In this document: piece by piece, positions 31,701 through 46,700 of the stretch
Position numbering within the stretch: the stretch's first letter is position 1
Layout of the letters: the number at the start of each line of letters is the position of its first letter
Origin: Tubiluchus corallicola
Lineage: Eukaryota > Priapulida > Priapulimorpha > Priapulimorphida > Tubiluchidae
Direction: 5' to 3'
DNA length: 64,000 bases
Assembly: GCA_030141605.1 (NCBI GenBank)
Contig: JAQGDQ010000064.1
Span: 426,116-490,115 of the forward strand
Program-made: the position numbers and the translations under genes
The notes under the pieces: generated by a model
The model's database searches: none
What the model was told of the DNA's origin: nothing
The model's input: the letters and a program-made list of their open reading frames with translations, nothing else

Positions 31701-34700
31701 CTTAATATTGTAATGTCTATTACACAAGCAACTTCAATATTCATTTATATTTACACTTTTAACCATGTTTGTTAAACAAATTTTTACTGCATTTATATTT
31801 AAACCTTATATACATGACCTAATAAGCAAAGCATCCCTTTGGATATGAGACCTAATTGCACATTTTATCGAAACAAAATAGCGAAATAGATTATCATCAA
31901 TCATGCAAAAATAGTGAACAGAGAATAATTTACTTACCAGTGTCCACCCAAAAATCTTTTGTTTCAAGACTGGTATTCAACGTCGGTGACATAAGCGTAG
32001 TTACAGTTGTACTTTTAGTTGATTTTGCACTGGAATGCGTGGATGTCAGAGAAGAAATCGTTGAAACTGGAATTTGCGTTTGTTTTATGGACGTTGAAGG
32101 TAATGTAGAAGATGTTGTGGATCTTACAGAAGTAGTTCTTGTACTGGTAGGCAAGGTAGACATAATAATAGTAGGCAATGTAGTTGCTGCAGTAAGAGCT
32201 GGAGTAACAGGAACTGTAGAATTAGGCAAAATATTCTCAGTAATAAATGGAAAAGTAGTTGTTGTAGTACGATTTTTTTCCGTAGAACGCAAAGTGGTTA
32301 CAGTAGTAACACGAGAAGTAGTTGTGGTCACAGGCAATGTAATCTTTGTAGTAGATAATGTAGTTGGTGTGGTAAGAGATGGAGTAATAGGAATTGTAGT
32401 ATTAGGCAAAATACTTTCAGTAATAGATGGCATGGTGATTGCTGTGGTGGCAATCTTTTCCATAGAAGGTCTAGTGGTTGCGGTAGTAACACGTGAAGTA
32501 GTTGTTGTGGTCATAGGCAAGGTAATCTTAGTAGTAGGCAATGTACTTGCTGTAGTAGGAGATGATGTAATAGGAATTGTAGTATTAGACAAAGTACTCT
32601 CAGTAGTAGATGGTAAGGTGATTGTTGTGGTAGTAACCTGAGATGTAGTTGTGGTCAGAGGCAAGGAAGTCATTGTAGTAGGTAATATATTTGCTGTGGT
32701 ATGAAATGAAGTAATAGGAACTGTAGTATTAGGCAAAATACTTTCAGTAATAGATGGTACGGTGATTGCTGTCGTGGCAATCTTTTCCATAGAAGGTCTA
32801 GTGGTTGCGGTAGTAACACGTGAAGTAGTTGTTGTGGTCATAGGCAAGGTAATCTTAGTAGTAGGCAATGTACTTGCTGTAGTAGGAGATGATGTAATAG
32901 GAATTGTAGTATTAGACAAAGTACTCCCAGTAGAAGATGGTAAAGTGCTTGTCATCATAGGAGACAAAGTAGCCACAGTCATAGTAGGTGAGGTAACCTT
33001 TCTAGTAAAAGGTAAAGTGGTTTCTACAGTAGTTATTGTAGTAGTAGGCAAAGTGACATCTGTAGTAAGATCCAAAGTGTTTCCTTCAGTCAGATTAGTA
33101 AATGGTAGAGTAGTGGTGGCATTAGTAGAGAAAGTGGTTACTTCCATTTGTTCTGTGGAAGGAGCTTTTGTACTGAAAACCAAAGTCGGGGCTGCAGTAG
33201 AAGTTACAGCAAATGTTGTTGAGAAAGATAAAGGTGAACCAGTGGGGGGTAAAGTACTTTCTTCTTCTGAAGGTATCATTGATACTGTGGTAGAAGGCGT
33301 AAAAGTTGATACTGTCGTAGAAGGCGTAGTAGTAGAGGGTATTATATCATTTGTAACAGAAGGTAGGGCAGTTGTTGCATTAAAAGATGAATCAGTTGTT
33401 GGAAAAGATAAAGCTGTTTCCTTAACAGGAGTCATGGCAGAAAATGTTATGCCATGAGAAGATAAACCTTCAGTGGAATTTAGCAATTCAGGTGAAGATG
33501 TTAACATGGTACCATTAACAGAAAGTGTTGATTCTGATCCAAAAGAAATGCTTGTTGCAGTCGACAATGCAATAATGACCGGAGCAAGGGTGCTGGACAA
33601 TGGGGTAGTCATATCAGATGAAGGCACTGATGATTCTGATGACATCTCGCGAAATTCTTGTTGTACTGTAACAGTATTTGCTTCTGTTGTATTAGACATT
33701 ATTTTGTCTAATGTTGCATTTGTTAAATCAACTGGCACTAGTGTATGTGGTTCAGTAGCAGTAGTAGTAGTCTCTATCGGACTTATAACAGAAGATAACC
33801 ATTTTGGGTATTTTCCAGTTGTTGTTTGATCAGTTATTCCAGTCAAAGTAGTTATGATCTCTCCTGAGGTGAACCCTTCTTCTGCAATGGTTTCATTGTT
33901 GGTAGTAGGTCTAGTTACATCAACAGATTGAGAGACTTGCTCTTCAGATGTTGTGAGTAAGTCAGTGTCAGATGATATAGTTGTATTTTTTGGACTTACA
34001 GCAAAAACAGTAGGCAGGTTAGCTTCATAAGTTGTGTTGACAACAGTTAACAACATGCTTTCATTTGTACGTGAAGTTTGTGTAAAGAGATTCTCAATGG
34101 TGGTAGTTTCATTATCAGCTATGACAAAAATATCTGGTCTATAATTAGGTGTTGCAGATAAATTGGCTGCAGTTGATACATTGATATGGCTATCTGTGAA
34201 ATCATGGTCATATTTCATTGTAACAGTTTCATTGTAATTAATTGCTGATAAAGTCGTATTAAATGTAGTTGATGTTATATATGTATCTGTGGGCCCAACT
34301 AATCCCTGACTGGATAACTCTAATGTGACATTGTCTTCCATCACAACAGTAGCATTTGGTTTTACTGTAAATATATTCTCAAATTCTGTTTTTCCATGCT
34401 TTGTCTCTGTGGGTGCAAGACTGTAAATAGCTTTAACAGTTGTTTGTTGGTCTTCATAAAATGCAGGTGAGATGTCTGTTTCAGCACTTGTAACTGGCTG
34501 GGTGCTGTTATCTTGTGTGTCAAGTGGAAATGTATCATACGTGAAAGTACTAACATCAGCAAAAATAATTTCCAATGACGTGTGATTACTATCTGAGCTG
34601 AAAGTAGAATCTGCAATAGAGCTAGGATATATTGTGGAAACAGTTGCTGTTTCATATCCGTCACCACTCACAAAAGATGTTTCAGTACCTGTCTGTAACA

Positions 34701-37700
34701 AAGTATAATTATCTGGAGTTATAAATGAAGATGCACCATTTTCTAAAGTAGAAGCATTGACAATGTCAGTTTCTAGTGAAGTACTAATATTGTCTCTCAC
34801 TGTAGCAACATCAGCAGATGGTAAACTACTAGTCTTATCCAAGTCACTTACACTTTCTTCTAGAATGACATCTGATGGCTTTAATGTAGTTTGAGAATCA
34901 CTGTAAGTCAGTGAAGTTGCATTATACAGAGGCAACAACCCAGACATTACCAAAGATTCATTGAATTCTGCAGGTGATGTTTCTATTTCTGTTTCAACAA
35001 CCATAGTTGCACTATATTCCAATGTTGAAGACTGAATGTCAGAAATAACTGTCTTATTATGGTCACCTACTTTGCTGTCAGATAAAGTGGATACCATCTC
35101 ATACAATGACAACATGGTATCATTATCAAATGCTGATTCATTATCTACAGGTACTGGGAAAATTTCAGATATGCTCACAGTTGTTTTGTCTGATACATCT
35201 GTGAAGTTTTCTCGAATTGTAGAAGTTTCATTTCCAGCAAATAAAGGCAAAGATGTCCCACTAAACTGGATAGCAACCGACGTTTTATTTATCAAAATGG
35301 CATTTAAACCTTCAGTTGAAAGTACATTAGGTTCTACTGATACACTTTCATTAAAATCATTTAGTGTGCCAATGAAGTAATCGACAGTTTCCTGACTAAC
35401 TTCATCTGTTGATGATGTTAGATTTTCTTTTGCATATGTTTCATTAAAAGCTAATGCTGGTTCAGCTGAAATTGTGCCGTTAAAGTCTTGCATCCCTAAA
35501 GTCGTATGATCATACTGAGCTGTTTGCAAAGACGTATATGCAGATGATGAAGTACTTGCTAAAGTCACATTGTAGTAATACTGCAGAGGTGAAGATGCTT
35601 GTTGCATCAGTGAGACTTTTCCATATTCAATGCCTTCAACTGTGGTATTGTGCTCTAATGATAATGTTTCATTAATGTCCGTTGTTAACATAATAATACC
35701 GTGACTAGAAGTAGTTTGATTAATCTCTGGGGACAGTGAAGATTTCCTATATTCATCTTCTATGCTCTCGTTATACAATAGTGAAGATATGGTGACATTG
35801 CCCACCATTGCAACAGCAACATAATCTTGTTTTGCAGATATGTTAAGATGAAAATCTTTGGTTTGAATATAGTCATCAGCTGTAAAAACTTGCTCGTAAT
35901 AAGGAGTAGTAGAATGCAGTGTATAGTTAAAAGGCAAAGTTTTGTTAGAACCTGATGTTGCATCGTAAAAATCAAAAGTTGCCATGGGTGTAGTTGATGA
36001 AGCATCGAGTTCTTTCTCTGTTTTACTTCTTGTGCTCACGTGATCAAATCTCAATGGTGATGAAGTGGTACTGTACTCTTCTGTTAAATTTTCTGCATAA
36101 CTGGAAACTTTATTTGTACTTTGATTCTGGTCTACTGACACAGTATAATTCACATCTTTTAACATAATAATGTAATAATTTGCAACAGTCTGATTATACC
36201 TGGCAGGCGTTGTTACTGGAATTTTACTAAACTCTTCTGTTGTAGTCACATTATCAAAAGCAGTTTGATTGCCCTCCAAATGTAATGTTGTTGTCCCATA
36301 TCCAGGAGCTTCATAATCCACAGGTGCAGTTTCATTTAAAACAAATGTTTCACTGAGGTGAGAATCATCTGTCGTCTGCTCATACTCAGTTGGTATCAAT
36401 AGTTCTTCCAGTAATGTTTCGTTTTGATAAGACAACGCTGTTGTAGGGGCTTTAGCATAAAATTCAATAGTATGGTTAAGATACGGTAGTGATTTCTCGA
36501 TGGTAGACTCTGGATAATCCGAAAATGCTGTTGCATTCTCATCTGTTGGCAATGACTTGTTTATGTCTTTTCTTGTATCATAATAATCAATAGTTGTATG
36601 ATCTGACATGGGCAAAATTGATATAGGGTCAGGTTTTGTTATCAATGACTCATTATAATTTGTCACTGTAGTGAAACTGTCGGAAAGGAAGGTCCTTTGA
36701 CTGCTAGCTAAAGATGCTTTCTTATGTGTAGCAGATGTACTGGTTCCATAATCCAATGTACTAATTACATCTGTATGTGATTGTGACGTTTCATTAACTT
36801 CTCCTGATGTCATAATAAAATAATCGGATGTCTGATTATATTCTGCTGATGTTGACGATTCATACTGCATGAATTCTGATGTTCTCACATACTTTTCAGC
36901 AGGAATATTAACACTATAGGAGTAAGAGATTGTTTGGTTGTTGTCTATTAACAATGGCATGCTCCCATCACTGTAAATTTTAGTTTCTCCATAATCTGGT
37001 TGAGCAGTGACATTTTCATCTATTAATAATGTGTCATTAATATCTTGTAAAACCGGCTCAGTCAGTATCGGTGTTGTAAAACTTACATCTTTGGATGATT
37101 CATTATATTCTCTTCCTGAATTCTTATCAATGTAAGAAATGGTGGAACCATTATTTTCAGCAAATGACAAAAATGTTTTGTTGTATACTACTTCTGCAGG
37201 TTTTTTATAGCCAGAAAGGACAGTTACGTATAGACTTCTTATTGTGATTGCTTCACTGATGTCTTTAACATCGTAATAATCATCATCTGTATGATTTGAC
37301 TCAGAATGTATTGACGTTACTGTTGTTGTGTGAAGTTCGGCTGCTGCTGTTTTAAGTTTTGGCTGAAAAGCAGTAGTAGCATTGGTATCAGTAGCTTGGC
37401 TTCTAATTTCAGATATTTCTAAGTCACCAAATTCTTCAAAATTTTCAGTCATAGTTATGTTTTTATCTTCTAATAAAGTTTCATTCATATTTTTCGTTAT
37501 AATGCGAAAATCCTCAGTAGTCTGATCATATTCCCATTGCTCTACCTCAGACGTGTCATTGCCACCCACAATTACAGCAGTATCATAAAAGTGTGTAACA
37601 GTTTCATTTCCATCCCATGAGAAAGATGTCAAACCGTATGCATCTGTGCTAGCTTCTTTAAACATTGAAGATGTAGTAACACTTTGTTCCAATATGTCTA

Positions 37701-40700
37701 GCAAAGTCTCATTGTTGCTTTGAAAAGAAGAAATGTTAAAATCAGTAGTTGTCTGATTATGTTCTTCTGATATTAAGGAAGGTACTGCTTTCATAATTTC
37801 AACATAATCGGTACCATAGTGATGAAGAGTCACATTATCATCCTCAGGAAGCGATGTTCCTAGATAAGCTGGCATTTGAGTTTCAATATCCAAATAATGA
37901 ACTGCAGTTTCATCTACAAGATGTGTCTCATTCATATTTTCTAACACGATCATATCAGGTTCAGGTGTGTCCCGACTGTGTTCAACTGTCATTGAGGTTG
38001 TATTGTTTTGGGCTCTTGACAATTCAGTATACTGACTAACAGAAGTCGTATTGCGGTAAGAGGCATCAGTATAATTTGGTGTTGATACTTCGTAAACTGA
38101 ATAGAGAGTAGAATCAAGTTCTTCTTCTGTATGGTAATCAGCACTTGTAAGCTGAGTCTCAACAGGAGAGGTAACAGTTGGTATTATGAAATCATAAATC
38201 TTTGACATGTCAGTGTAATCTTTCACAGTAGTTGACTTGTAATAATTAGCTGCTGACTTATCTGTTAAAGCTCTTTTGCTGTAGGCTACAGTAGATGTCT
38301 CATCATATAAATCACCCGAACCATTTTGTGGCAGCAACGTTTTATTCAGATTTTCCCTTATTTCATCAGTTGTTAGAAAGTACCCATACAGTAAAGTTTT
38401 TTTAATGGTATCAATATGCGTTGTTGCCACCGTTTCACTATAATCTTCTATTAAAGTTGTATTGTAGTCACTGTCAAAACTGTCATTAAACATCAGAGGA
38501 AATGTTGTTGATTTATAATCCGTTGTTGTGCCATTAGGCATCTTTACTGAACTTAAAGATTGGGTATCTTCCCATGACTCATTCTTTTCCCCAATGCTAT
38601 AATAATCATCAGCGGTTTGTTTACCAACTGTTACTGCAAGGGAGATTTCCTCAGTATTTGCAGTCTGATTTCTTAGAATTTGCTGTAAACCTCCTGTTTG
38701 GTTGATTTCAAAAATGTCAGCAAAAGATTCATTTCGCTTCGCTGTCTCATTCTCACTAGAATATAATGAAGACAGTATCATACTAGCCATGGTAATGTCA
38801 AACTCTGCTGTTGTAGAAGTTAGACCGCCATCTATTGGCATGTTTTTACTTAAATGTGTTTGTGAGCTAACATCAAAATTACCAGATACATTACTTGACT
38901 CGGGTGCTCTAGTTGTTAAATTATTTTCCAAGGTTGAACTTTCAATCTTATACAAAAATAAACTGTTAAAATTAGAGTCACTTGTGGAAGTTTCACTATA
39001 GTCTTCATGTGGTAAACCTGGTTCATGACCATAGGTATCATTAATCTCAGTTGACAATAAGGTATAATTGTAGTTTGCTGTTGAAATTTCTTCATACTCG
39101 GACGTTGTAAGTGAAATACTTGGCTCCATCAGCAGAGAGTCGTTGAAATGCTTTAATGTGATATTGTAGTAGTTAGTCGATGTTATATTGTACTCAGATA
39201 TTGTTGAATCCATTTGGTTGTCTATACCAGCGCTTTCATTAAGTGCTTGCACTGATGATGCGCTAGAGTCACTTGTGGAAGTTTCACTATAGCCTTCATG
39301 TGGTAAACCTGGTTTGTGAGCACGGGTATCATTAATCTCACTTGACAATAAGGTGTAATTGTAGTTTGCTGTTGAAATTCCTTCATACTCGGACGTTGTA
39401 AATGAAATACTTGGCTCCATCAGTAGAGAGTTGTTGAAATGTTTTAATGTGATATTGTAGTAGTCAGTCGATGTTATATTGTACTCAGCTATTGTAGAAT
39501 CCATTTGGTTATTTATTTCAGTGCTTTCGTTAAGTGCTTGCACTGATGATGCACTTTTATAAGCTACTATACCTGAAGTATCATTATAATCATCAACTAG
39601 AGTAGCAGAGTGATTAAGATAGAGGGTTTCTTTATGATCTAGTAGTGATGGTGCATCAATTAACAATGATGTCTGATCTTTGTCAACAAATACATTTTTT
39701 GAAGATGCATTGTCGAATGCTATTGACGTATCATTTACAGGAGCAATATATTGGTCAACAATTGCACTGGCATAATCAGATACACTAATAGAGGTGTTGT
39801 AGCCTGTTAGTGAGCTCATATTGTAATCTACAGAGGCAACATGTCCAGAAACAAATTGCGGAATACTGTTACCCAATGCTGAACTATCATTGTAATCCGC
39901 AACTGTAGGAACTGTATCTACAAAAAACACATCATACAAGCTTGCAGAATCATTATGCTCATCTTGTTTTTCAGTCATTACTAGTGTTAAAGTCTCAGCA
40001 TAATCTGTTGATGCTGAAGGTTGTTTAGTTGATGCTGAAGTTTCAACAAATGTCAGGTTAATCTTAGGTGTAACCATATCAGCACTTGCCAAATATAATG
40101 TGCTCTTACTGGAGCTGGAAGGTTTTTGAGTGAAATCATACTCTATTGGTATTTTAGCATAATCCACTGGTGATGAAAAATTTTCAGCTTCCAACAACGT
40201 TACATTGTAATTGGATACCAAAGTTGTATTGTAAATTGAGGAACTTAGAGTTGAGCTGTGGCTATCATTTTTATTGTCAGGCTGGATTTCATCATTTACA
40301 ATATACAAGTCACTTGCACTTCTTGCTAGTTCAACAAAAGAAGCAGTACCAAACCTGTCAATTGCATCTGAACTAGTAGTTGACCCATAAGTAATAGTGA
40401 AATTATTATTATCATATCCCGCTGTAAGGTCGTGGTGGTCATATGTGATTGTTATGTGGTCTGATTCTATTGAAGTGTTTCCATCCTGTTGCTGTTTGGC
40501 TGATTCACTGGGAGCAGCAGGAAGGTATTCAGCAGGAAGTTCTGTATTATTTACGAGAGAAGTATATTCTGGAGGCTCAGTCTCAGGATACAATAGTGAC
40601 TCTGTTATACTACCATTTAGAAAACGTTTATTATCATGCGTTAAAATACCACTAGACTCTGCAACTGTGGTTTTAGCTGGGAAGCCGTCCCATGAACTAT

Positions 40701-43700
40701 GTCCTAAGCTTTCTTCATGAATTTTTGGGAACAATGAGTTTATATATTCTGCATCTAATGTTTCATTATGTTGATCTTTATCTTGCTCACTGTAGTCGAT
40801 CACGCTTTGATTTGAGTCTGTTTTATTAAACACTGATATATTGTACTGGGTATCTATTGGTGTGTATTGTATAAGCTCTAGAGTTGTGTAGTTACTGATT
40901 ACAGAGTAAATATTGTCAGTATCATTAGTAAGTGTTTTATTTCTCCGTAAAAATACTGTTCTACTGTGCAAGTCTTTAATGAAATCTTCGTTGACAGTTT
41001 CATTGTAATCATTCATAATAGTTTCAGATTGTCTTGAGGGCATGGTGGGAATGGATTCCTTTTCTATATCTTGGTTATACTGCTCAGGGATCATGTTTTC
41101 AAAGTCTTCTGCCAAGGTTTTATGATAACTAAAAGTGGTGGATGTGTCAATTTTAATTGGAATTTCATCACTGTTTTCTAATCCTTCAGAGTTATTATAA
41201 TCCAGCAAGTCTGACTCAAAAATTGTAGAGCTCTCGTAAATAAACAGTGTTTCCTTTGTTTCAGACTGATGCTTTGGATCTTCTGAAGCAAATCTTTCAT
41301 CTGGCATAACTGTACTGGTAACATCAAAGAATAAAAAGGTGTCATTTCCTGACAGTGCATCTAGCGTAGACAGAACTACAGACTCTTCGGCACTCTCTGT
41401 TTCCTTCTTATTCTCAAATTTCGCTTCTTTATTAAATGTAGTTATATCACTTTCTGCAAAGCGGTCATGAAGATTCAAACCATGTTGTCCCTTTTCATTA
41501 TAGACATCTGTTGTATCGTCTACAGCATAGCGGGACAATGTTACAGCATCAATCACTTGAGTATCGGTTTCGTTCACAGAACTATTTAATACTCCTCCAT
41601 CATTTATAGTAAAAAATTTCTCAGCACCTCTTTCCCATGTTGAATTTGTAGTATTTGCTTGGAACTGTCCTTTGTACAACAAATCTAAGCCACTTTCACT
41701 TGATGCATCAGTTACATTCTTGATAAAATATGCTGCACTATGTAATGATGTGAGAAGTTTTGCATTCACCTCATCATACTTATTTAGGACATGGCTATAT
41801 TCTGTGGTAAGCAGGTCAGTGCTAATACCAGCAATTGTCGAATCATTGGAAGTATTATTCACGTCAGTCGTAGCATCTTCTAGATGACGAATAAAGGTAA
41901 GGTTTTCTTCATGTATGCTGCTATCATTTACAACGGTATCTGAAGTTAAATTATTTCTTAAATTCTTTTGAATATAATGTAGATAGTCTGCAGCTGAAGT
42001 ATGAAATGTTGAAGTGATATTTTCAACTGCCCATTCACTTTCTGTAGGTAAGATGTCTTTCTCCGTTACAGTTTCATTCAGTTTGCTGATTTCTTCATCA
42101 ATCTTCTCACCAAAGATGCTCGAACTGATTTTGTCACTTTTTTCAGCATTGCTGATATCTTTACTTTGGTCATTTGTATCAGCATAAGATGACTCAAAAA
42201 TTTCAGACATTTCTGCTTCAGTATAAAAGTCATTTGTGACCGCAATTTTATCAGCATTAAGTGTGTGATCAATGTCTTTAGTAAAATTATATTCATCTAA
42301 TCCCATTTTAGTTGATTCAGAATGGAACTGTTCCCCTGTGGAGTTATTGAAATTATCTCTTATTAAGTTAGCAGTCCTTACTAGGTAGTTGGAAGTTTCA
42401 TTAACTTCTTCATCAGTGATCGATTGTTGCAAGTAATCAGCATTAAATTTGGAGCCAATTCTGGAAGTTTGTGAAGCTAATTCATCATCAAAGTAATTAG
42501 CAAGTGAAGACGTATTAGAAGTATTCTCAGCAATGATTTTTACCTCAGATATTAAAGCATCAACTACAGTATCATCAATTTCTTCATCGCTTTTAACATA
42601 TGGCTCTTTGGTTTCATTCACTACCCCGACAGTGTTCAATGTAAAGTTTGCAAGAATTGCATTATTTTCTACGTTTGACAACAACATTGAGTTATTATTA
42701 GTATCTTCGTGTATCAAGGTATTCACGGTTGACAGTATCACATCGTGTTGCAGCTTTTCATTACCGGAAATAACTGAAATACAATAATTTTTTTTAACTG
42801 CATTTCAATTTCGTTTCAATATAGTGTTATAAAATACAATCACTATAATAGAATACAGAAAGCAGGCTTCGGCAGTAGATAGTCACCCAATAATGATTTT
42901 CATCTCCACGGCCTTTATGAATAAATATGAATGTCCACAAACTCAGTGATGATGCTTGGCTTCCGGGTTTATTTTAACAATTTAACATATTTACTGAAAA
43001 ACAAGCTTCAGAAGGCAAAAATAATTAAAAAACTCGTTAGTGAAAATTGAATTGTAAAACATACCTGCACTCCTTGAATCATTATACTGTTGAGCATAAT
43101 ACAACTGATGCATTTCAATATCATTTATAGTCACAGTTGATTCATTTGGTTTATCACTTGAAAATTCTTCTAATGGCACAGGTGTCTTTTTGAGCAACAT
43201 TTCAGTGTCTTCACTAATATCAGTTTCAGCACCATATGATACACTTTCCGCAAGATCCCCATGAGCTATTGAAAGACCATTTAAGGCACTTTCTAAGATA
43301 ATATCACTTATATTATTTGTAGGCACAAAACTTTTATTTTCTCTGGTTGGAAAAGATAGTCCACCGAGTCTAGGGATTCCTGTGGGCAAAGAGCTGAGAT
43401 TAGGGAACAAAAATTCTCCGTCATTTGACTGCACGTAATTTTTGCTAACCAACTCCGAAGACCAAGGTGCAGTCTCCGCTTTTTCCAAACCAGATGTCTG
43501 GCTTGAAAACTCACCATTTTCCATACCACTGGTATCAGCATACATTTCCAAGGGAAAAGATTTACCTGGATAGTCGCCAAACATTGAACCCGATTCTGGG
43601 CCATCTGCAAGTAAAAAATAAAACATTTTAGAGCACTGAGCTTACAAATCAATATATCATACATTAGAGAAAGCATCAACACCCATAATAATTTGGCTGC

Positions 43701-46700
43701 ACAAGAATTACATTGCTACAGGTTACTAATTTTAATAACCTTTGCAAAAGCAAAATGTTAAGTGTTACTGTTAAAAACACTTTACGACACCAGAAACTTC
43801 AAAATTAGCTTTCTAAAAGTGCAGCCAGCCCCAGGGGATACTTCTTAATAATATATAAAATTTTCTATTACAGTGCATAACAAATTCATAATGGCACAGC
43901 AATCTAATCTGCATTGACACTAATTAGAATAAAAGCGTCAGAGAAAAGCAAAAGTTAAAATAAATATTTAATGAATAGAGGCATTTTTTATTAACGGCAA
44001 GGTGAAACAATAAATAATTCATTTCAACGCCAATATCTTCCAGCTAATCACGCCTAGAGCTGCAAGAATCATATCCAGGTATTATCCAACCTTATAAAAC
44101 ATTATTGAGCACAGCAACCATAACCCATTAATCAATGTACACAAGTAATTATATTAAGACATAAGAACTTTTATTTCACACAAGAAATACAAATTGTAGT
44201 CAGCTAACAAGTAAATATTTAAATAGTGTGGGGAAAGGGAACGACTATACGGTCTTTTACTCCCTTCCCCTATATAAAGTGAAATAAATAATTTTAAACA
44301 GTATTGTAGACAATAATAAAGTTATTTTTATGAGTACGATATAATGGTGTTGTTTGTTCTTTTGATTTTAGTTTTTTCCCAGTAGCTCCTTTAATCAAAT
44401 TTTAGATAGTATAGAAGCCTGAATTAGTCTAAGCATAAACAGTAAATAAAATAATTATACTGTTTTGTAAAACAGGGAACTTGCGAATTGCCATGAATAA
44501 AGAAAAAGACATTTACACATGTTTGATCACAAGGTATAAAAAGACAATTTTTTCATGAGGAAATATTACCATGAACAATTATAAAGTGTCATATTTTTTG
44601 GTGACTTTGAGATATATAGGTTAATTTTTGATTAATACCAGTATACAGATAGTGGTAATCATTTACAGAATTTTTAAGAGTGTGGGTTTCGACGATTAAA
44701 ATCATTAATTAAAAAAAGCACAATTATTTTATGCACGTGTGGTCATCTTCTTTCTTGTCTATATATTTTCTTGTGCTTAGTTGATAGATTCAGAGAGAGT
44801 ACTTATTCAATAATATTTTTTTAAAGTTTTTCATTGCTGAAGTCAAAACTGTGCACAACTTTAGCTCAGAGGGTAAATTATTCCAGAGTTTTGTACAATT
44901 ATGTTGCATACTATTTAAGCCATAAGACGATTCGAATAGTTTTTGAAAAAAATTTCCTTTGCAGGTAGACCTTGTGTAATAGGTGTGGCCATTACAGATA
45001 TAAGTAAAAAAGTTTTTAAAGAGTTCGGGCAGAACATTATTTATAAATTTATACATGAATTTAAACATTTCAAGGTTATAAATATCTTCCAGTTTTAATA
45101 GCTGGAGGTAGCTGTAGGAAGGAGTTACATGTGCTCTGAAATTGCCGAATGTAATGATTTGTTCTGAATGGTGATTAAAGGCTGCAATATAAACAGTTTG
45201 GTTTGTTTTCATGCCAACAAGCAGTATTGTAGATATGGATATACAGTGCGTAATAGATAGTTTTAAGTATAGAAGTGTTCAGAACGTGTCGAATTTTTGC
45301 ATATATTCCAGCAGTTTTGTTGAGTTTCGTTGTTATAGTGTCGATATGCGTGTTCCATTTCATATTGCTCTCCATAAGTAATCCTAAATGTTTGACACAG
45401 TTACTCTGTGTTATAGGCTTAACACCTATTTTAATTTTAAAGGCTGCATAATCTTGTGGTGACAATTTATTGCTAATTAACATAAACTTCGTTTTACAGT
45501 AATTAACCGATAATTTATTGGCTCTCATCCAGTTGTCAATTTTGTTTAATTCTGCATTAGTTCGGTTTTGTAAGGATATTATATTGTTGTCGGAAAGGAA
45601 AACAACTAGAATCATCAGCAAATAAGCGGGTGTTAAAGTTAGCAGATCTGGCTAAATCATTTATATAAAATAGGAAAAGAAGAGGTCTGAGTGGGGAGCC
45701 TTGTGGCACACCACAAGTCATTTCAATAATGTCTGAGAAAGCATCTTTAATTTCGGTAATTTAGTTCCGACTATGCAGTATGAGTACAGTGGTTCAAAAG
45801 CAGGGCCACGTATACCATAATAATTTAATTTGTATAACAAAATAGCATGCTGAATAGTATCGAAAGCTTTTGAGAGATCTAGAAAAATGCTGCAGGTAGT
45901 TGATTTTTTTGTCAAGATTTAAAAGCAGATTTTCTTAAATTCAATGGTGGTCAATGCAGTAGAATAAGATTTTCTAAAACCGAACTGGAATTTGGTTAGG
46001 ACATTATGGGATAAAAAGAAACCAGCGAGACGTTTATATATTAAATTTTCAAAAAATTTTGAAATAGGAGAAAGGATAGAAATTGATCTGTAGTTAGATG
46101 GACAGTCTGCTTTGTAGATTGGTGGTATTTTTGCCATCTTTAAACAGTCAGGGAAAACACCTTTACTAAGTGAACTGTTAAAAAGTCGGGTTAACATAGG
46201 GGCAATGACGTAAGTGGATAATTTATAAAATTTGATGGGGATATTATCAAGACGTATTGCTTATTTTCGTCCAGTTTCATAAGAGACAGTACAACTTCAT
46301 CTTCCGAAACAGGGGACAGGAAAATGGAACTAGCTAAGGGTGCATTTAAATATGATTGGTAACTTTTGGTAGGAGGAGAAATCTTTTTGGCCATATTATT
46401 ACCAATAGACTGCAAAAAATTGGTTGAATATGTTGGCAATAGCAGTTACTAGTTTAGACAGAATAACTTGTGACTTATTTTTTATCTTTAATATACTATT
46501 TATCGTACTCCAAGTCTTTTTATATTGTTTTTATTTTCTAGAAATATTTCATCATAATAATCTTTTTTTGCCTTCTGTTTCACATGCTTAAGCTTATTAG
46601 AGAACACTTTATAGTACTTTCTCTTGCAGATAGAATTGGACAGTTTATAACACCTATATAATTTGCTTCGTGTTTTTACAGATTTTCTTAGTCCTGCAGT

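Noticed and set aside
31856-33829. Long plus-strand frames (261, 231 and 118 codons) rich in Val
   Set aside because: They are exactly antisense to the Thr/Ser-rich end of the mucin exon. ACT/ACA-rich codons read as GTA/GTT on the other strand, giving artificial Val runs with no start context or splice sites.
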